A stretch of DNA of 64,000 nt from Chrysomallon squamiferum. Taxonomy: Eukaryota > Mollusca > Gastropoda > Neomphalida > Peltospiridae. Made by a program: the position numbers and the translations under genes. The notes beneath the pieces were generated by a model that did not search any database, was not told the origin of the DNA, and saw only the letters and a list, made by a program, of their open reading frames with translations. Below, piece after piece: positions 38,686 through 52,545 of the stretch. Every line of letters starts with the position of its first letter. The stretch's first letter is position 1. The stretch is from assembly GCA_012295275.1 (NCBI GenBank), contig CM022666.1, positions 14,561,434-14,625,433 on the forward strand. The letters run 5' to 3'.

Positions 38686-40306
38686 CAAACAAACAGAAAA
38701 GTAGATCTCTATACACCCACATCAAGACTGTCCATTTTTATGTTGAATTTGTTAAATTTGGCTTTAGAATATAAAATTATTGGATTTGGCTTGTTTTGTT
38801 TCTATTTTTTGTTTGTTTGATTCTCTGTTTGTTTGTTTGTTTGTTTGTTTGTTTGTTTTGTTTTGATTGTTTGGGTAGTTGGATAGCTAGTTGGTCTTTT
38901 TGTATTACTGATGTGTACTATTGTGGTTTAACAGTGTTTTAAAACAAATAACTAATTCATGTTGAGAATTTGTATATCTCTTCAAAAGTGATATAATATT
39001 TTAATTTCACCAAATTCATTTCTCTTTATTTTTTTCTTTCATATAGTTTTAATTTGTTACTGTGAAAATAATAAAATTATAAATGAACTAAAATAGTATA
39101 CAGGAGACTCAGATGAGATGTGATTATTGGTTTATTACAACTTTGTATAGCAACTACATACATTGTTTAAAGTTTCAGTTTAATTCAATTTTTATCCATT
39201 CGGAAATTTGCATATTGCAGTTTAAGGACAATTGTTGAAAGAAGAACAAACTATCTGGCAAGCCTTATTAATAAGCAATGAATAAATTAGGGTTACATGG
39301 TATTTATAAGTAAAATGTGTTTGTGTTTGTGCAAGTCACTGGTCCAGGGTTCAAGTTACTGGGTGTACGACTCAAGCAAACAGGCGACTTGCAATGAACT
39401 CCAACTCCTCTGAATGTAACGTCGTTTTGCCGATGTATATCATGCTGCTATTGCCTGTCTATGTATATATCTATGAATGTATGAATGTATATGTATTTTT
39501 ATTATATACTTCCCCTGGTATAAAAATGTGATTACCTCTGTTTGAGTAATTTTAGCATCATTGATTTAACTTTGTATTGGCTTTGTAAACTTAAGGATTG
39601 TCAAATATGAGTGACTCAATAGTAAAGAGTGCGACTTTTTATAACAAAATTTTCTTCAGTTTTTGATAAACTAATTCCGTACTGAAAAATCTAATTCATA
39701 TTTCAAATAGTTTTACTTCGTGTACATATGAATGTACATTTAAAAACAAGATTTATCACAGTCAGTTTTCTAATACAAGATTTCTATTACTGTATTTCTG
39801 TTTGTTTGATTAGTTATTTATTTGCATTATTTCTAAATGTTAAGTTGAACTTCATTGTGAAGCAATTTGAGAGATTGAAACTACATGTATGTCTACATAC
39901 AATTACTTAGCACATTTTAAAGAGGTTATTCAGCTCCTTGTCTACCTACGCGGCATGTATTCTGATGAACTGATTAGATTCGGAAATTTTATACACCTTA
40001 GTCTCTTTAAGAATTGCACGTTTTGTTGTTAGCGACGATACAAATAACAGCTTCTTACAGTGAATGTATTTGAACGTGCTACACCATTATTACACTGTAA
40101 GCTGGGAAAATCTGCTACTCGGGTTACTCGGGTATTTACAAGGTGAAGTGTATTTGTGATTGTGCAAGTCCTAGGTCAATGGGTCGATACACCTGCATGG
40201 TTCATCTGAAGACATAAAGTTTACTATTCCTACGATTTTTCTTCTTTGTCCCTTAAAATCTTTCCGTTGAAGTAAATTTTCTTTCATGTGACAGATAATA
40301 AAGATC
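38686..40306 (-). repeat. Distal part of the inverted upstream module
   Basis: The match to the left module resumes here after the ~2 kb insert, and includes inverted R4 (39310-39425) and R2 (39830-40090, TATAAAA at 39993-39987 on the minus strand). It stops beside a (TA)n tract at 40313-40328. Confidence 0.75.
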
Positions 40307-41005
40307 AATATATATATATATATATATATTATTTTTGATATAAGTGTAATTTTAAATAACAAATCACGTTCATATTAATAGCATGCATATTTCTTTAAAA
40401 CTGATACGGTATTTTAATATATGAAATTCGTTAAACATTACATTATTATTTTATTTTGTTTTTGTTTTATTATTATTACTTAATCTGTTTTAGTAAAAAT
40501 TATTAAATTATAAAACAAAGGAAGATCTCAGATGAGACGTAATTATTTGCACTGTTTATAGCAACCGTACATAGCAACTACCTCCACAAACTGATTTTCA
40601 TGTCTTACGTATGTGAAATATGTCAAGTTCAAATCGCCTATTGAACCCATTTCAATGAAACAAAGAGAAAAACGTTTATCATTTGTAAAACGATATAAAG
40701 AAAATATTCAAGCCGTGAATCCTATTGAAGATCTGTTGCTTGTATTACAGGCTTCTTACAGATAATTTGTATCATATGAGAGTCAGTTTTAAACTGAGTA
40801 TTGTCTACATTATGTTCTTGTCGTAGATTCCATCTACAGATAAATTTATTGCGTTTGCATTGTGAGCACATGCACTGACACGTGGGAAAGATGTGGTCAA
40901 GACGAATGTATTTGATTTAAGCAATATCACATCTTAACTTTGTGTTATAATAAATTAAGCCTCAGCAGTTTCTTAAATTAAAAAAAAAAAAAAAAAATAA
41001 TAATA

Positions 41006-41055
<50 letters not shown>
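41006..41055. repeat. (GT)n microsatellite
   Basis: Longer than its counterpart near 58883-58905. Confidence 0.95.
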
Positions 41056-41060
<5 letters not shown>

Positions 41061-41872
41061 CATATGTGCTCACAGATAGCTCACACATATTACAAAATGT
41101 GTTGTTTATTATAATTATGTGTGTTACTTGTATTAATTTCTTAAACCAACACTAACTCTATTTCTGTGTATTTTAATTAAGTTTAGGATTTAAACATATT
41201 TTAATAAAAATACAGTTATTATTGTGATATGGTAAGTAAAATATTCCTCACAATATTTATTTGAAATATAACAAATATTTTATATTTATGACTTAATTTT
41301 GAATACAAATTAATAACGGTATGGTAGAACTGGACACCTCAGATGAAATGAGAATATTTTCACGTTTTGTTTATAGCAACCGTACATAGCAACCACCTCC
41401 ACAAACTGGTTTTAATGTCTTACCTATTCTCAAATAGGTCAAGTTCAAATCACCTAACGAACCGATTTCGACGAAACAAAGCGAAAGACGTTTATCATTT
41501 GTTAAACAGAAAATGTGCAACGCGTAAATCATACAGAAGATCAGTAGCTTGTACTTCAGTCTGCTTTGTACACAGTTCATATATATGTCTGCATTATGTT
41601 CTTATCGTAGATTCCATCTACAGATAAATTTGCTGCGTTTGCATTGTGAGCACATGCACTGACACGTGGGAAAGATGTGGTCAAGACGAATGTATTTGAT
41701 TTAATTTAGTGAGAGAAATAAAATTAGAAAATTAGCTAAAACCAAAACACATCTTAAAAATGTGTAATTATAAATAAATAAATAAATTAATAAATAAAAC
41801 TGACTTAATTAGAATAGAAAATAAAAAAATAAAAAAAATAAAATGCCTACCATCTCTGTAAGCTATATCTTT

Positions 41873-41972
<100 letters not shown>

Positions 41973-42809
41973 AGCCCAACACATTTTTTCTTTTTCTGTT
42001 TCGCTGCATCTGTCTATCTAGATATACAGGAAGAGACACAGTGAACCATAGAGAGAGAGAGACAAACATTCATTGGCCTACATCCACACCAAAATTAGCT
42101 ATTTTTATTACATATATATATATATATAAAAAACATTTTTCGATTCATTATTTTGTGGTAGAACTGTATTTTAAAATAATTAATCACATTCTTATTAACA
42201 GCATGCGTATATCTTCTTAAAGTATTTTAATATTTGAAATTCGTTAAATATTATATTATATTTTGTATATTTCTTAATCTTAGTATGTACTGTTTATAAC
42301 AACCGTACACAGCAAGTACCTCAACAAACAGGTGTCCGCGTCTTACCTATTGTCAAATATGTCAAGTTCAAATCACCTATTGAACCGATTTCAATAAAAC
42401 AAAGAGAAAAATGTTTATCAGATAAACAGAAAATGTGCAACGCTTAAATTCTATAGAAGATCTGTAGCTTGTATTACAGACTTCTGTATAGATAATTAAT
42501 ATCATATGACACTTAGTTTTAAACTGACTATTGTCTACATTGTATTTTTGTCGTAGATTCGAAATACAGATAAATTTATTGCGTTTGCAGTGTGAAGAGG
42601 TTCGCAGATGCGGTCAGAGTGATATGAGCAAGAAGACTGTACTTGATTAAGCGTAAGGAGAAAAATAAAATTACAAAATTAGCTAAAGCAAAATAACGTG
42701 TTAACTTTATGTAATTATAAATTTAGATTCGGCAGTTTCTTAAATTAAATAAAAAAGAAAATGAAATAATAATAATAATAATAATAATAATGTATGCGCG
42801 CGCACACAG

Positions 42810-42840
<31 letters not shown>

Positions 42841-44023
42841 TTAAAAGATGTATTGCTGATTATAATTATGTCTGTTACTTGTATTAATTTCGAAAGCCAA
42901 CACTAACTCTATTTCTGTGCATTTTAATTAAGTCTAGGATTTAAGAATATTTTAATAAAAATACAGCTATTATTCTGATATCATATATAGTATGTATAAT
43001 GTTCTTCACTGTTTTTATTTGACATAACAGAAAAAAAAGAAAATTATTTTATAATTACAATTTAATTGTAATGCAGGTACTTTCTAAGAAAAGTATGAGC
43101 TTGTAAATCGGGACAATTTTCAAAAGTAAGTTTTTCTTCCTACTTGTGTGTCTGTGTGTATGTATAAATGGGTGTGTGTCATTGTGTATGTTCTTATTCC
43201 TAGTGTTACTTCATTTAATTTCTGTGTGTATGTGAGTATGTGTGCGTGCGTGTATGTCTGTAAGAGACCGCGAAAATGGATAATCATAAATTATGCATAA
43301 TCCCAGAAAATGTGTGAATCATTTTATACATATTCCCTGAAATTGTGTCGCCTATTATTCTATCTCTGTAACAAAGTTAGCCCATGCTATTGATAACATA
43401 TAATACATGTTCTTCTTTGAACAGACATTGTTGAAGAAAGTCTATAACGCGTAAATCCTATAGAAGATAAATATTTTGTATTAACGGCGTCTCTACAGAT
43501 ACTTCATCTCAAGTAATAGTCAGTTCTAAAATGAACATTGTCTACATTATTTCGTATTCGTATATTTTATCTGCAGATAAATCTACTTAAGAAAAACGTA
43601 AATTAATCCAGCGAAGAAAATTATAAATTTTGTGATTTTTAACTTTGAAAAAAAATATATAGAAATAAAAATTAAATAAATAATATGTCCTGCTTCTGAT
43701 AACTGGAAACAAGGTTTGTGTATTTCTTTAATTAATTTCTCACAGCAATACCGACTAAATCTGTTCCGTGCGTTTCAACTTAATCTAAATAAAACTGATT
43801 CTTCCCGAGAAACGAACGTTGTCATAAAACGTGACAATTTGCACAACGTTTATTGCTTTGTTACTATTTCATTTCTGTTCTTCTTTGCTTCATATTTTGT
43901 TTTCTCTAACTTTCATCTAGGGGTCTGTAATAAGGTACAGAAACATATCCATCGATACATAAAATTTGATGACTCTGCCTTTATCTTACACATAACAAAC
44001 CCAGTGTTTCACTCTAAATACCA

Positions 44024-44024
44024 A

Positions 44025-44079
<55 letters not shown>

Positions 44080-44120
44080 AATAAAATAAAATAACATAAA
44101 ATAAAATAAAATAAAATAGA
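44024..44120. repeat. (AAAT)n and (AAAAT)n tract
   Basis: An AAAT tract passing into AAAAT units, much longer than at the matching site near 61848-61875. Confidence 0.95.
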
Positions 44121-44848
44121 AACCTAACATATCTGTAAGCTGTATGTTGACAATCAAATTTTTCGATGCATTACTTTGTGATATAACTGTATTTTAAAAT
44201 AATTAATCACGTTAATATTAACCACATTTATATCTCTTAAAATGGTCATTTAATATATATCAAATTCGTTAAAAAATACATTTGGCTTTCATATATTATT
44301 TAATTTGTGGTAATTAAAAATAATACTGTTATTGTAGAACTGGACGCCTCAGATGAGATGAGACTGTTTGCGCGTTTTGTTTATAGCAACTGTACATAGC
44401 AACCACCTCCACAAACTGGTTTTCATGTCTTACCTATTCTCAAATAGGTCGAGTTCAAATCACCTATTGAATCGATTTCAATAAAACAAAGCGTAAAACG
44501 TTTATCACCTGTTACACGATAAACAGAAAATATTCAAGGCGTGAATGCTATAGAAGATCTGTAGCTTATATTACAGGCTTCTTACAGATAATTTGTATCA
44601 TATGAGAGTCAGACTTAAACTCAGTATTGTCTACATTATGTTCTTGTCGTAGGTTCCATCTACAGATACATTTATTGTGTTTGCATTGTGAACACATGCA
44701 CTGACACGTGGGAAAGATGTGGTCCAGACGAATGTTTTTTATTTAATGTAAGAAGAAAAATAAAATTACAAAAGTTGCCAAAGCAAAATATCTTGACTTT
44801 GTGTAATTATAACAGATTCTTAAACTGACTTAACACAATCATTTTAAT

Positions 44849-44851
<3 letters not shown>

Positions 44852-44896
<45 letters not shown>
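44852..44896. repeat. (AAT)n microsatellite
   Basis: Lies between an R1 core and the conserved spacer block. Confidence 0.95.
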
Positions 44897-44897
<1 letters not shown>

Positions 44898-45899
44898 TAT
44901 CAGGAAACAGAAGAAAAAGAACCAGGTGTATTTAACATAAAAAATCAAATGTGCTGCTGATTGTAATTAGATATAATTTAGTCTCCTACATGAATTAATT
45001 CCTTAAGCAAATACTAACTATATTTCCGTGCATTTTAGCTAAGTCGTTGATTCAAAAATACTTTGATAAAAATACAGGTGTTATTTTCATAGAAAAAATA
45101 GAAGGCATAATGTTCTTTACTATTTTTATTTCAAATAACTGAAATTATAAAAATTATTTTATAAATTAATTCTAATGCAGATACTTTCTGAGTAAAAAAA
45201 AAGTTCTTATAAAAGGGGACAATTTTGAAAAGTAAGTTTTTATTCCTATTCTTGCTTTATTTACTTTCTATATATATATGTTTGTATGTGATCGTGCGTT
45301 TGTCTGTGTGTATGTGTTTGTGTGTGTTTGTGCGTTTATGTTAATGGCTGTATGTATGCATGTGTGTTTGTAAATGTGTGTACGGATATGTGTATATGAA
45401 TGTCTGTGTGACTCTGTTTGTATGTGGAAGTGTGTGTTAATATCTGTGTTTGTATTGTGTATGTGAATGTGTATATGTGGCTGTGACAGTCAATATATAT
45501 AATAATCAATTATGCATAATCTCTAAACATTATTTTATACATAATCCATAACACTGTGTCACCTATGATTTTGTCTTTGAAATAAAGTTATCCCATCGAA
45601 TGCATTGTGCATATAACAAGTAGGCAGTTGTTTCAACAGACAGAAAGTGAAACCTAATCTTGATACTAATCCAAAGAAATGGATAATCAATACATATATA
45701 TATGTATTTGTTTTGAAAAAGGTAAAGTTCAGTAATTAATCCTTTTTCTGCCGATCATGAATAAAAAAATATTCATATTGACACATGTATCAATCATAAT
45801 ATTAATAGACAGAATAGCTAATTATGTTCACAATGACTAGTTTGACTTTGTTCCAGCACAGTTACCGTGAATCAAACATTGTTCTCAACACGTGCATTA

Positions 45900-45902
<3 letters not shown>

Positions 45903-45981
<79 letters not shown>
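45903..45981. repeat. (CT)n microsatellite at an insertion edge
   Basis: Marks the left side of a stretch absent from the second array. The flanks on both sides match 63290-63345 and 63393 onwards. Confidence 0.9.
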
Positions 45982-45984
<3 letters not shown>

Positions 45985-45985
<1 letters not shown>

Positions 45986-46382
45986 AGTTGTATCTTCAAT
46001 ACTGAGCACCAAACAGGGATTCTAGAAGATCTGAAGGTTTAAAAGAAAAACAACGAAGTTAATGTAACAACTGATGTCCAAGTGTTCAGGTGGCGGGCCG
46101 GACTAAAATCTCTCGCGGGTCGGATGTGGACCGCGGACCAAAGTCTTCCGACCCTTTTTTATCATATACCTCCCTTGCTATAAAGACGTGTCTTTACCTG
46201 TGTTTGTGTATAACCAATGATCACTGCTTATTTGAATTATGAAACTTGAGTGAGTCATCGCACACTGAACTTTGTCACTTCTAGACAGAGCCGCATTATA
46301 AAATGTCAAGTGGTGTATACTGTTGTTGGTTTTAGTCAGGACATTATTTTAAGTTATCTTTTTTCTTCCTTCTTTCCTCCTT
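45985..46382 (-). repeat. Displaced fragment of the TRIM upstream module
   Basis: About 400 nt matching the reverse of 24000-24245 plus the GC-rich part also seen at 4770-4893. It has no promoter or gene attached. It replaces about 45 nt present at the same place in the second array (near 63350-63393). Confidence 0.75.
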
Positions 46383-46927
46383 GAATACAGATCAGTAGTG
46401 CATACTTCAGACTGGTTACTTTCATAATTCTACCCTTGACAGTTATTATATATGTCTCACTGCCACTGCATTCAGTCACAAAAACAGATAGGAATCATGA
46501 GGGATTTTTTATTTCTATTTTTGCTTTTTCTTTTTTCTTTTCTTTTATTATTATTTTTTTATTATTATCATTTTTTGTTCATCATTTTTTATTTTATTTT
46601 ATATTATTTTTGTTCACATTTGTGAGGCTTCGATTAACCGAGATAATTTTCGTATTTTTACTTCAGTTCAGAGACTCTTTTGTTGTCATTGTAAACCTGA
46701 ACAAAGTTTCTTTAAACATGTGTTCATCATCCATCTTCCTACACGTATTAACTGGTCATAAAGGGACAGTATTCTGTTACTTAAAATATTTTTCTGCTAT
46801 ACAGACGAGTTATCTCACTTGATGATAGTAATTTGTTTTACATTCCGCATTACAAATTTAAACTAGAGATATAGGAAAGCTACCAATTACTGTTCCATGT
46901 CCATTTATTATTATTATTATTACTGAT

Positions 46928-46989
<62 letters not shown>

Positions 46990-47848
46990 GTTATTGTTAT
47001 TATTATTACTGATTCATTTATTTTTCTCTTTTTTTTACAGTTTCTTCCTTTCTTCCTCTTGTTCTTTTCTTTTATATAATTGGATTATACTGTTTTCATC
47101 AGTTTAAAGTAAGTAAGTAGCCATTGATATGTACACCGTTAATGATATATCCATCCATACGTAGGAACAGATACATACACACATGCGCATATACACTACA
47201 AACACATATTCCCCATGTGTACAGCGATTCTGTGTGTAAACAGATTAGGTTGATGAAGATGATGATGATGATTATGAGTAACATACTAATTTATTATTAT
47301 TAGAAAAATCTGCGAGGATGTAGCAAGTTTGTATGAATAGACTCCTACATGCGTTACTAGGAAATTAATCATGTATGCCTCTTCTTATTACTTTTCCAGA
47401 CATTTCTATTATCACTGATTACATCCATTGCTTCAAATGGCATGGAGTAGAATTTTAGCTTGTATAAGAATAAAGTGATTTTTTGTTGAAAAAAGAAATA
47501 ATAACAATAGGCACTCACATCCAGAAGTGAGTGACAAGTTAGTAACTAATGACTCTTCTCAATTTTATGTAACATAATCCTCTAGGCAGCCATCTCTAAT
47601 TGTTTCAAACATTCTTGTGACATTTTTATGACATTCTGCGACTGTACAAGTTTTTATCCTCCCAAGTTATTATTTAATTTTCTGTTACCTGACATCACTT
47701 TATAACAAGCACAACAATAAAATGAAACTGCTATAAAACATTTCAAATCAGCCATTTGAGACCACTGCACTGGTGTTGTGATGTCATCAGGTACAAGACC
47801 ATAATACGTAGCGGACTGAATGTTGTAACTATATTAAAAGAAATCTTT

Positions 47849-47850
47849 AA

Positions 47851-47940
<90 letters not shown>

Positions 47941-47951
47941 AATAAATAAAT
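47849..47951. repeat. (AAT)n and (AAAT)n microsatellite
   Basis: About 28 AAT units followed by AAAT units. Confidence 0.95.
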
Positions 47952-48564
47952 CTTTCAACGGTTATATTTTGCTGTCATTCTTAGCAATTAAGACTGGACA
48001 CAACCACAAATACCACACAGCTTAGATGTAAACACAATATATTTAGACTTTCTCTTTCTATCACAACAGTTCACTTCGACTGCAGAGTCCTCAACACGTT
48101 TTACAGAAAACTGTCAGTAACATCTACTTCTCATATACTGACAAGTGAGAGGAAACCGTGTGTTTATATCCATCAGTTTATGTTTTATTCACACACAATT
48201 ACTTACCTAGACTAACAAAAAGCCACAAAAGACTGAGTGCAAAGCAACTTCCATAAATCCGATTTATAAATTTCTTATTTTATTTATTTCATTATTTCTA
48301 TCATTTTTCATTCCTTCATTCTTTCCTTTCTCTATTTTGTTACTGCTTTCTTTTCTCTTTTTTCTCTAACCTTTAATTACATTAACTGCTTCGCATGTGA
48401 CAAATCACTGACTTATAAATTATCTACAACGAGTGTGAGAGATGCTCTCTATGGTAAAACCTGAAACATTCATATTTTTAATTTTCTTCCAGTCGTTATT
48501 TATTGTGCATGTAGTACGTGTGTGCGTATATGTTTGTACGTTTGTATGTATGTATATATATGTA

Positions 48565-48565
<1 letters not shown>

Positions 48566-48620
<55 letters not shown>
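48566..48620. repeat. (GT)n microsatellite
   Basis: Flanked on both sides by irregular TGTA repeats. Confidence 0.95.
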
Positions 48621-48624
<4 letters not shown>

Positions 48625-48835
48625 CATGTATCTATGTGTGTATGTATGTATGTGTGTATGTATGTATGTGTGAATGTATGTATATACGTATGTAAAAAGA
48701 AAGAAGATTAATAACAGGAATCAATAAATAGATAAATAAATAAATAAATATTTGTTATGTGATCACGTAGATCAGTACTGCAGTTATTTCCCTTAGATGA
48801 CTTTCAGAAAACGCTAGACAACAGCTGCTGGCAGA

Positions 48836-48884
<49 letters not shown>

Positions 48885-49995
48885 TAAATCAATAAATAAA
48901 TATCCTTTTGCTAAAACATTCGTCATTTAACTTCAATTCAAGCTAGCTTTGAAGTCGCCTACTTTTACAAAAAACAAAGTAAAAATATGAAAGAAACAAA
49001 TCAAAAGAGAAGAAAATAGAAAAACAAATGAATGAACAAAGAACAAAAACAGCTGAATAACAGAACACAGGAAAGAGTGAGGTACTTAAAACGGAGGAAA
49101 TTAGTAAACAGAAGAGAAATAAAAATATAATAATAATAAATAAAAGTAAACAAGAAAGCAAATGAATAAAAAAAATAACACAACAAACATGTTTAGCAGT
49201 AAAAACAAAAATCATATTTAAGATATGACATTTATTATTATAATTTTTTAAATTAATAAATTTTCAGATATAAATAACACTCATTAAATCAACAAAAATT
49301 CAAAAGCATTTTCAACAACATTTATCGATCATCTACATAAATTTCATCAATACTGCGATATAGTAATAATATTTTATTCATATATTTTATTACATGAAAT
49401 CAAAATCACCAAAACTCTAATTCATTCTAATAACAGCTATATAAATTCTAGTTTCCTTTCAATCATTATTTAAACACAATTTTAAACAACAGTTTAAGTG
49501 GTATAAAATAAAAATATTTTTTTTGTTTCAGTTTATATGTTACACAACGTGTATTGTAATACAGTGTAATGTGTTCAAACAATTAATTTACTCTTCACAA
49601 AAACACAGGTACACAGCACATAAAGAGTTAACTAATTAACAAAGTAGACTAGATAGTCAACATGGAGTGGAGGTGTAGAGAGACACTGTAGAATGAGGAT
49701 TACTTCTAATGAGATTTAAAACTGAAAATTTATAAAATGAATTACTTTCACAAATAATTTAGATAGTAAATGTAATAGACCATGTGTGTACATATCTGTG
49801 TGTGTTGGTGTCCGTGTGTCTTTGTGTACACATGTTTCTGTGTGAGTATCTTTTTTCAACGGTGTCTGTGTGTGGCTGTGTCTATGTGTTTATTTAAACA
49901 TAGCACAGAGATAAACAATAACAGTTATTCACTTTACAAATTTATTTTTGTTGTTTGTTTTTAAAGTAATTACTGTTTTGTTAAATAATTTTACT

Positions 49996-50642
49996 TTATG
50001 GGCAGATTAAAGAAGAGATCAGTTTGAGCAAAGTGGAATTCTTTGATAGATCAGGCACAATTTTCACTTTCACATCAAACAGAGCAGGACTGAAAACAGC
50101 AAACACAGGTATCAACGGTTGTGACACGTCAACATCAGTCAGTGTGTGTACAAGTGTGTTAGTGTCTGTGTTTATTAAGTGTAGTTTTTCACTCCGTCTA
50201 TCTAGTACTAGTGTAAGTGATGTGCGGACTAGTGTGTTTGTTTTATAGTCACACATGGGACTATGACACTTACCTTCACCACAGGACCAAACAAGAAAAC
50301 ACATTTTACTGTGTGTTTTACAGCTTTCTAAACTAACACACCAAGCATGTTTATTTTTAGATATTATAAATTCCTCATCACAATGACTCTCCTCACAGAC
50401 TCCAATCTGAGCTGCTATGTAACCCAGTTTTGCACTTTCTAAAATGTGACAGGTTATTTCACTTTCCCAAATGTAACATTTGTCTTCTTTCAAACTTATG
50501 TCACCTGTTACTCCACACATAATGTTCATGCTCTCTTCATTTTGGTTTTCTTCTACAGATCTTTTGTTAACTAATTCCTTGTTTTCATTAATACAACACC
50601 ACTTCCAATTTAGTGATTTTTCTGCAAACTTCATTCTTGTCA
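49996..50642 (-). CDS. TRIM gene 3, SPRY-like exon
   Basis: A terminal exon with acceptor TTTTCACAG and an open frame to the stop at 49996, ending LISSLICP as in gene 1. It is six nucleotides longer than gene 1 because of a two-residue insertion (EEFIISKNK against EEIDKNK). About 36 other residues differ, many at FLVWSC, LESCK and FSPALF. The frame is intact although the upstream exons are damaged, so it may be used in a transcript that skips them, or it may be an exon not yet decayed. A candidate AATAAA lies at 49894-49889 on the minus strand. Confidence 0.75.
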
Positions 50643-50907
50643 CTGTGAAAATAAAATATGCTATTAAATATTTCACTTTTACAAACTGCACTGTCACTTT
50701 ATAGAATTGTTAACATCAAATACAATTTAAAATAATGTATTTCTATATGTAATTTTTATTATATTGTTCTCTTTCAATATATACAGTGATAATTAAATAT
50801 TTATTTTTCCAAAATGTTTATTGTTGTTGTTATTGTTGTCTTTATTAACATTATCATCGTGTATTTTGTTCATTATTATTCTATTAGAAATAATTAAAAA
50901 AAAAAAT

Positions 50908-50963
50908 CTGTAGATTCTTCTACACGTGCAGGTTTCAGAGCAATTTTCTTGTTTTATATAATT
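50908..50963 (-). pseudogene. TRIM gene 3, decayed linker exon
   Basis: It aligns to the 78-nt linker but has two internal deletions, an in-frame TGA after about nine codons (ELYKTRKLL then stop) and no GTAAG donor, since the 3' end has become a T-rich run on the coding strand. The acceptor ACAG survives. Exons on both sides are phase 1, so skipping it would preserve the frame. Confidence 0.75.
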
Positions 50964-50969
50964 CTGTAA

Positions 50970-50992
50970 TAATAATAGTAATAATAATAATG

Positions 50993-51061
<69 letters not shown>

Positions 51062-51090
51062 TTAATAATAATAATAATAATAAAATTTAT
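50970..51090. repeat. (AAT)n in gene 3 intron
   Basis: About 35 units with a few interruptions, next to the decayed linker exon. Confidence 0.95.
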
Positions 51091-52511
51091 AATAACAACA
51101 GTAACAAAAAGAGCAGTAGTAGTCAAGTAATGGCGGTAGCAGTAAATAATTAAAATCAGAAGTTATAGTAGTAGTGTCTTTACAAGGATAAATAGTGGTA
51201 AAACTTTTTTATTATGTTTTAAAACTAAGAATAGAAGTGCGAGAAGTAAAAATACTGAATGACAGAACAATTAAAATATTAACCACCTAATTAAACTGAA
51301 AACACGTTATCTAATTATCTATATAAAATCTATGAATTCAGTCAAAATTTGTGAACCTGTTAACAATGAAAAATACCGCCTCGATGTTCGATTCTTAAAA
51401 TTTGATGCAACCGAGAAACGCAAGTCGATGTTAAAAGTAGATCAACTGACGTAAAAGTTGAATCTACCGCAATAACAATAATAATAACTTATCTTTTATT
51501 ACTACTTTCATGTATATTTTCAAATTCACGTTGTAATCAATGTTAAACCATGTGCGTAGCTTGAAGCTGTTTTATACACAGAATAAAGTCTTATGCGATG
51601 ACGAAGTTCGAAATGTCCACCAACATCGAATTAATATTGATGAAAAATTATTTTAAATGAAAGACAAACCATTGTTTTCTTTCAGATAATTATTTATTTA
51701 TTTATATTATTTGTATTTCATTAGCTATTGTATTAAAACCAAATGTGTATTAAACCTGCAGTGGTGTTTTTCAGATAATAGATAAAATCAATTTGTATAA
51801 AAGAACAGTTTCTACTATAGATTATCTTTATACCTCTTATCATAAGAGACAGTCATATTTTACCTGCGTGTTTCATTCACAGGAGTCCGTTACGTTTATA
51901 AGTACGTAACGACTTTGTAGTATATTTTGAAATGAGAAAACGGTTAATGATCACCGAAATTATGCCGCTTCAGTCGACGATCTATGAATTGTATGTTATG
52001 CAAGACCACCAGCCTGATGCGATCATTACAAAACAATTATATTTTCATCTGAACCTATGAGCAATATTTACTAACAGCAACAAACAAAAAAAAAAATAAA
52101 CAGTAAACACACGGAAGAGAAATATTTGTGTTTAGTTGTAACATAAGTATCACAGTTTGAAGTATTTACTTTCATATAGTTTATTCAGTAACCAGTATCC
52201 TGAATAAACAGACCGGAATATTTTCAATGGGCGTCTTTGGTGGCTTAAACATTTTTCACAGTAGATGTATGCAGTATTATGCTGTAAGCGTTTGCAAAGT
52301 CAGGCTCAACTGATATGGATTACACTTCACTGGTAAATACTAAAACAAAATTACAGGTTTTAAAACCTTCTGACAGTATTAATATTTGTAATAAACAGAA
52401 TCTCCAGACAAATATCTTTATTAACTGTTTTTATTTTACTACTGCTACTATTTGTTTAATTTAATTTAATTTCATCATCGTCATGATAATCACCATCATT
52501 AAATTTTATAC

Positions 52512-52545
52512 CTGTGTCTACCACCTTGAAAATTACGCCATCATA
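52512..52545 (-). pseudogene. Relic 3' end of a second RING exon inside gene 3
   Basis: Thirty-four nucleotides coding for YDGVIFKVVDTG followed by donor GTATAA match the last codons of exon 2 in gene 1 (YDGIIFKEDDTG). The sequence below it (52510 down to about 51600) matches the second intron again, while 53209 down to about 52560 is a first copy of the same intron. So two TRIM copies are fused here, and the rest of the older RING exon is gone. Confidence 0.8.

Larger units (their letters stand above)
46831..49235. other. Mostly unique gene-free region
   Basis: No coding exon, RNA gene or transposon was recognised. It contains (ATT)n at 46915-46990, a long (AAT)n/(AAAT)n tract at 47849-47951, (GT)n with TGTA flanks at 48540-48690 and (AAT)n at 48837-48883. 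I saw no second copy in the window, so it may be the junction between the two tandem module copies. Confidence 0.6.

Noticed and set aside
41367-41627. 86-codon frame conserved at 59228-59488
   Set aside because: It lies within the R1 core, and other R1 copies carry stops or shifts in this frame. Conservation is at the DNA level.
43716-44027. 103-codon frame partly conserved at 61552-61752
   Set aside because: The second copy is cut short, related units at 36510 do not encode it, and the composition follows the repeat.
48943-49215. 90-codon Phe/Leu-rich frame on the minus strand
   Set aside because: Low-complexity AT-rich sequence with no domain, splice or promoter context.
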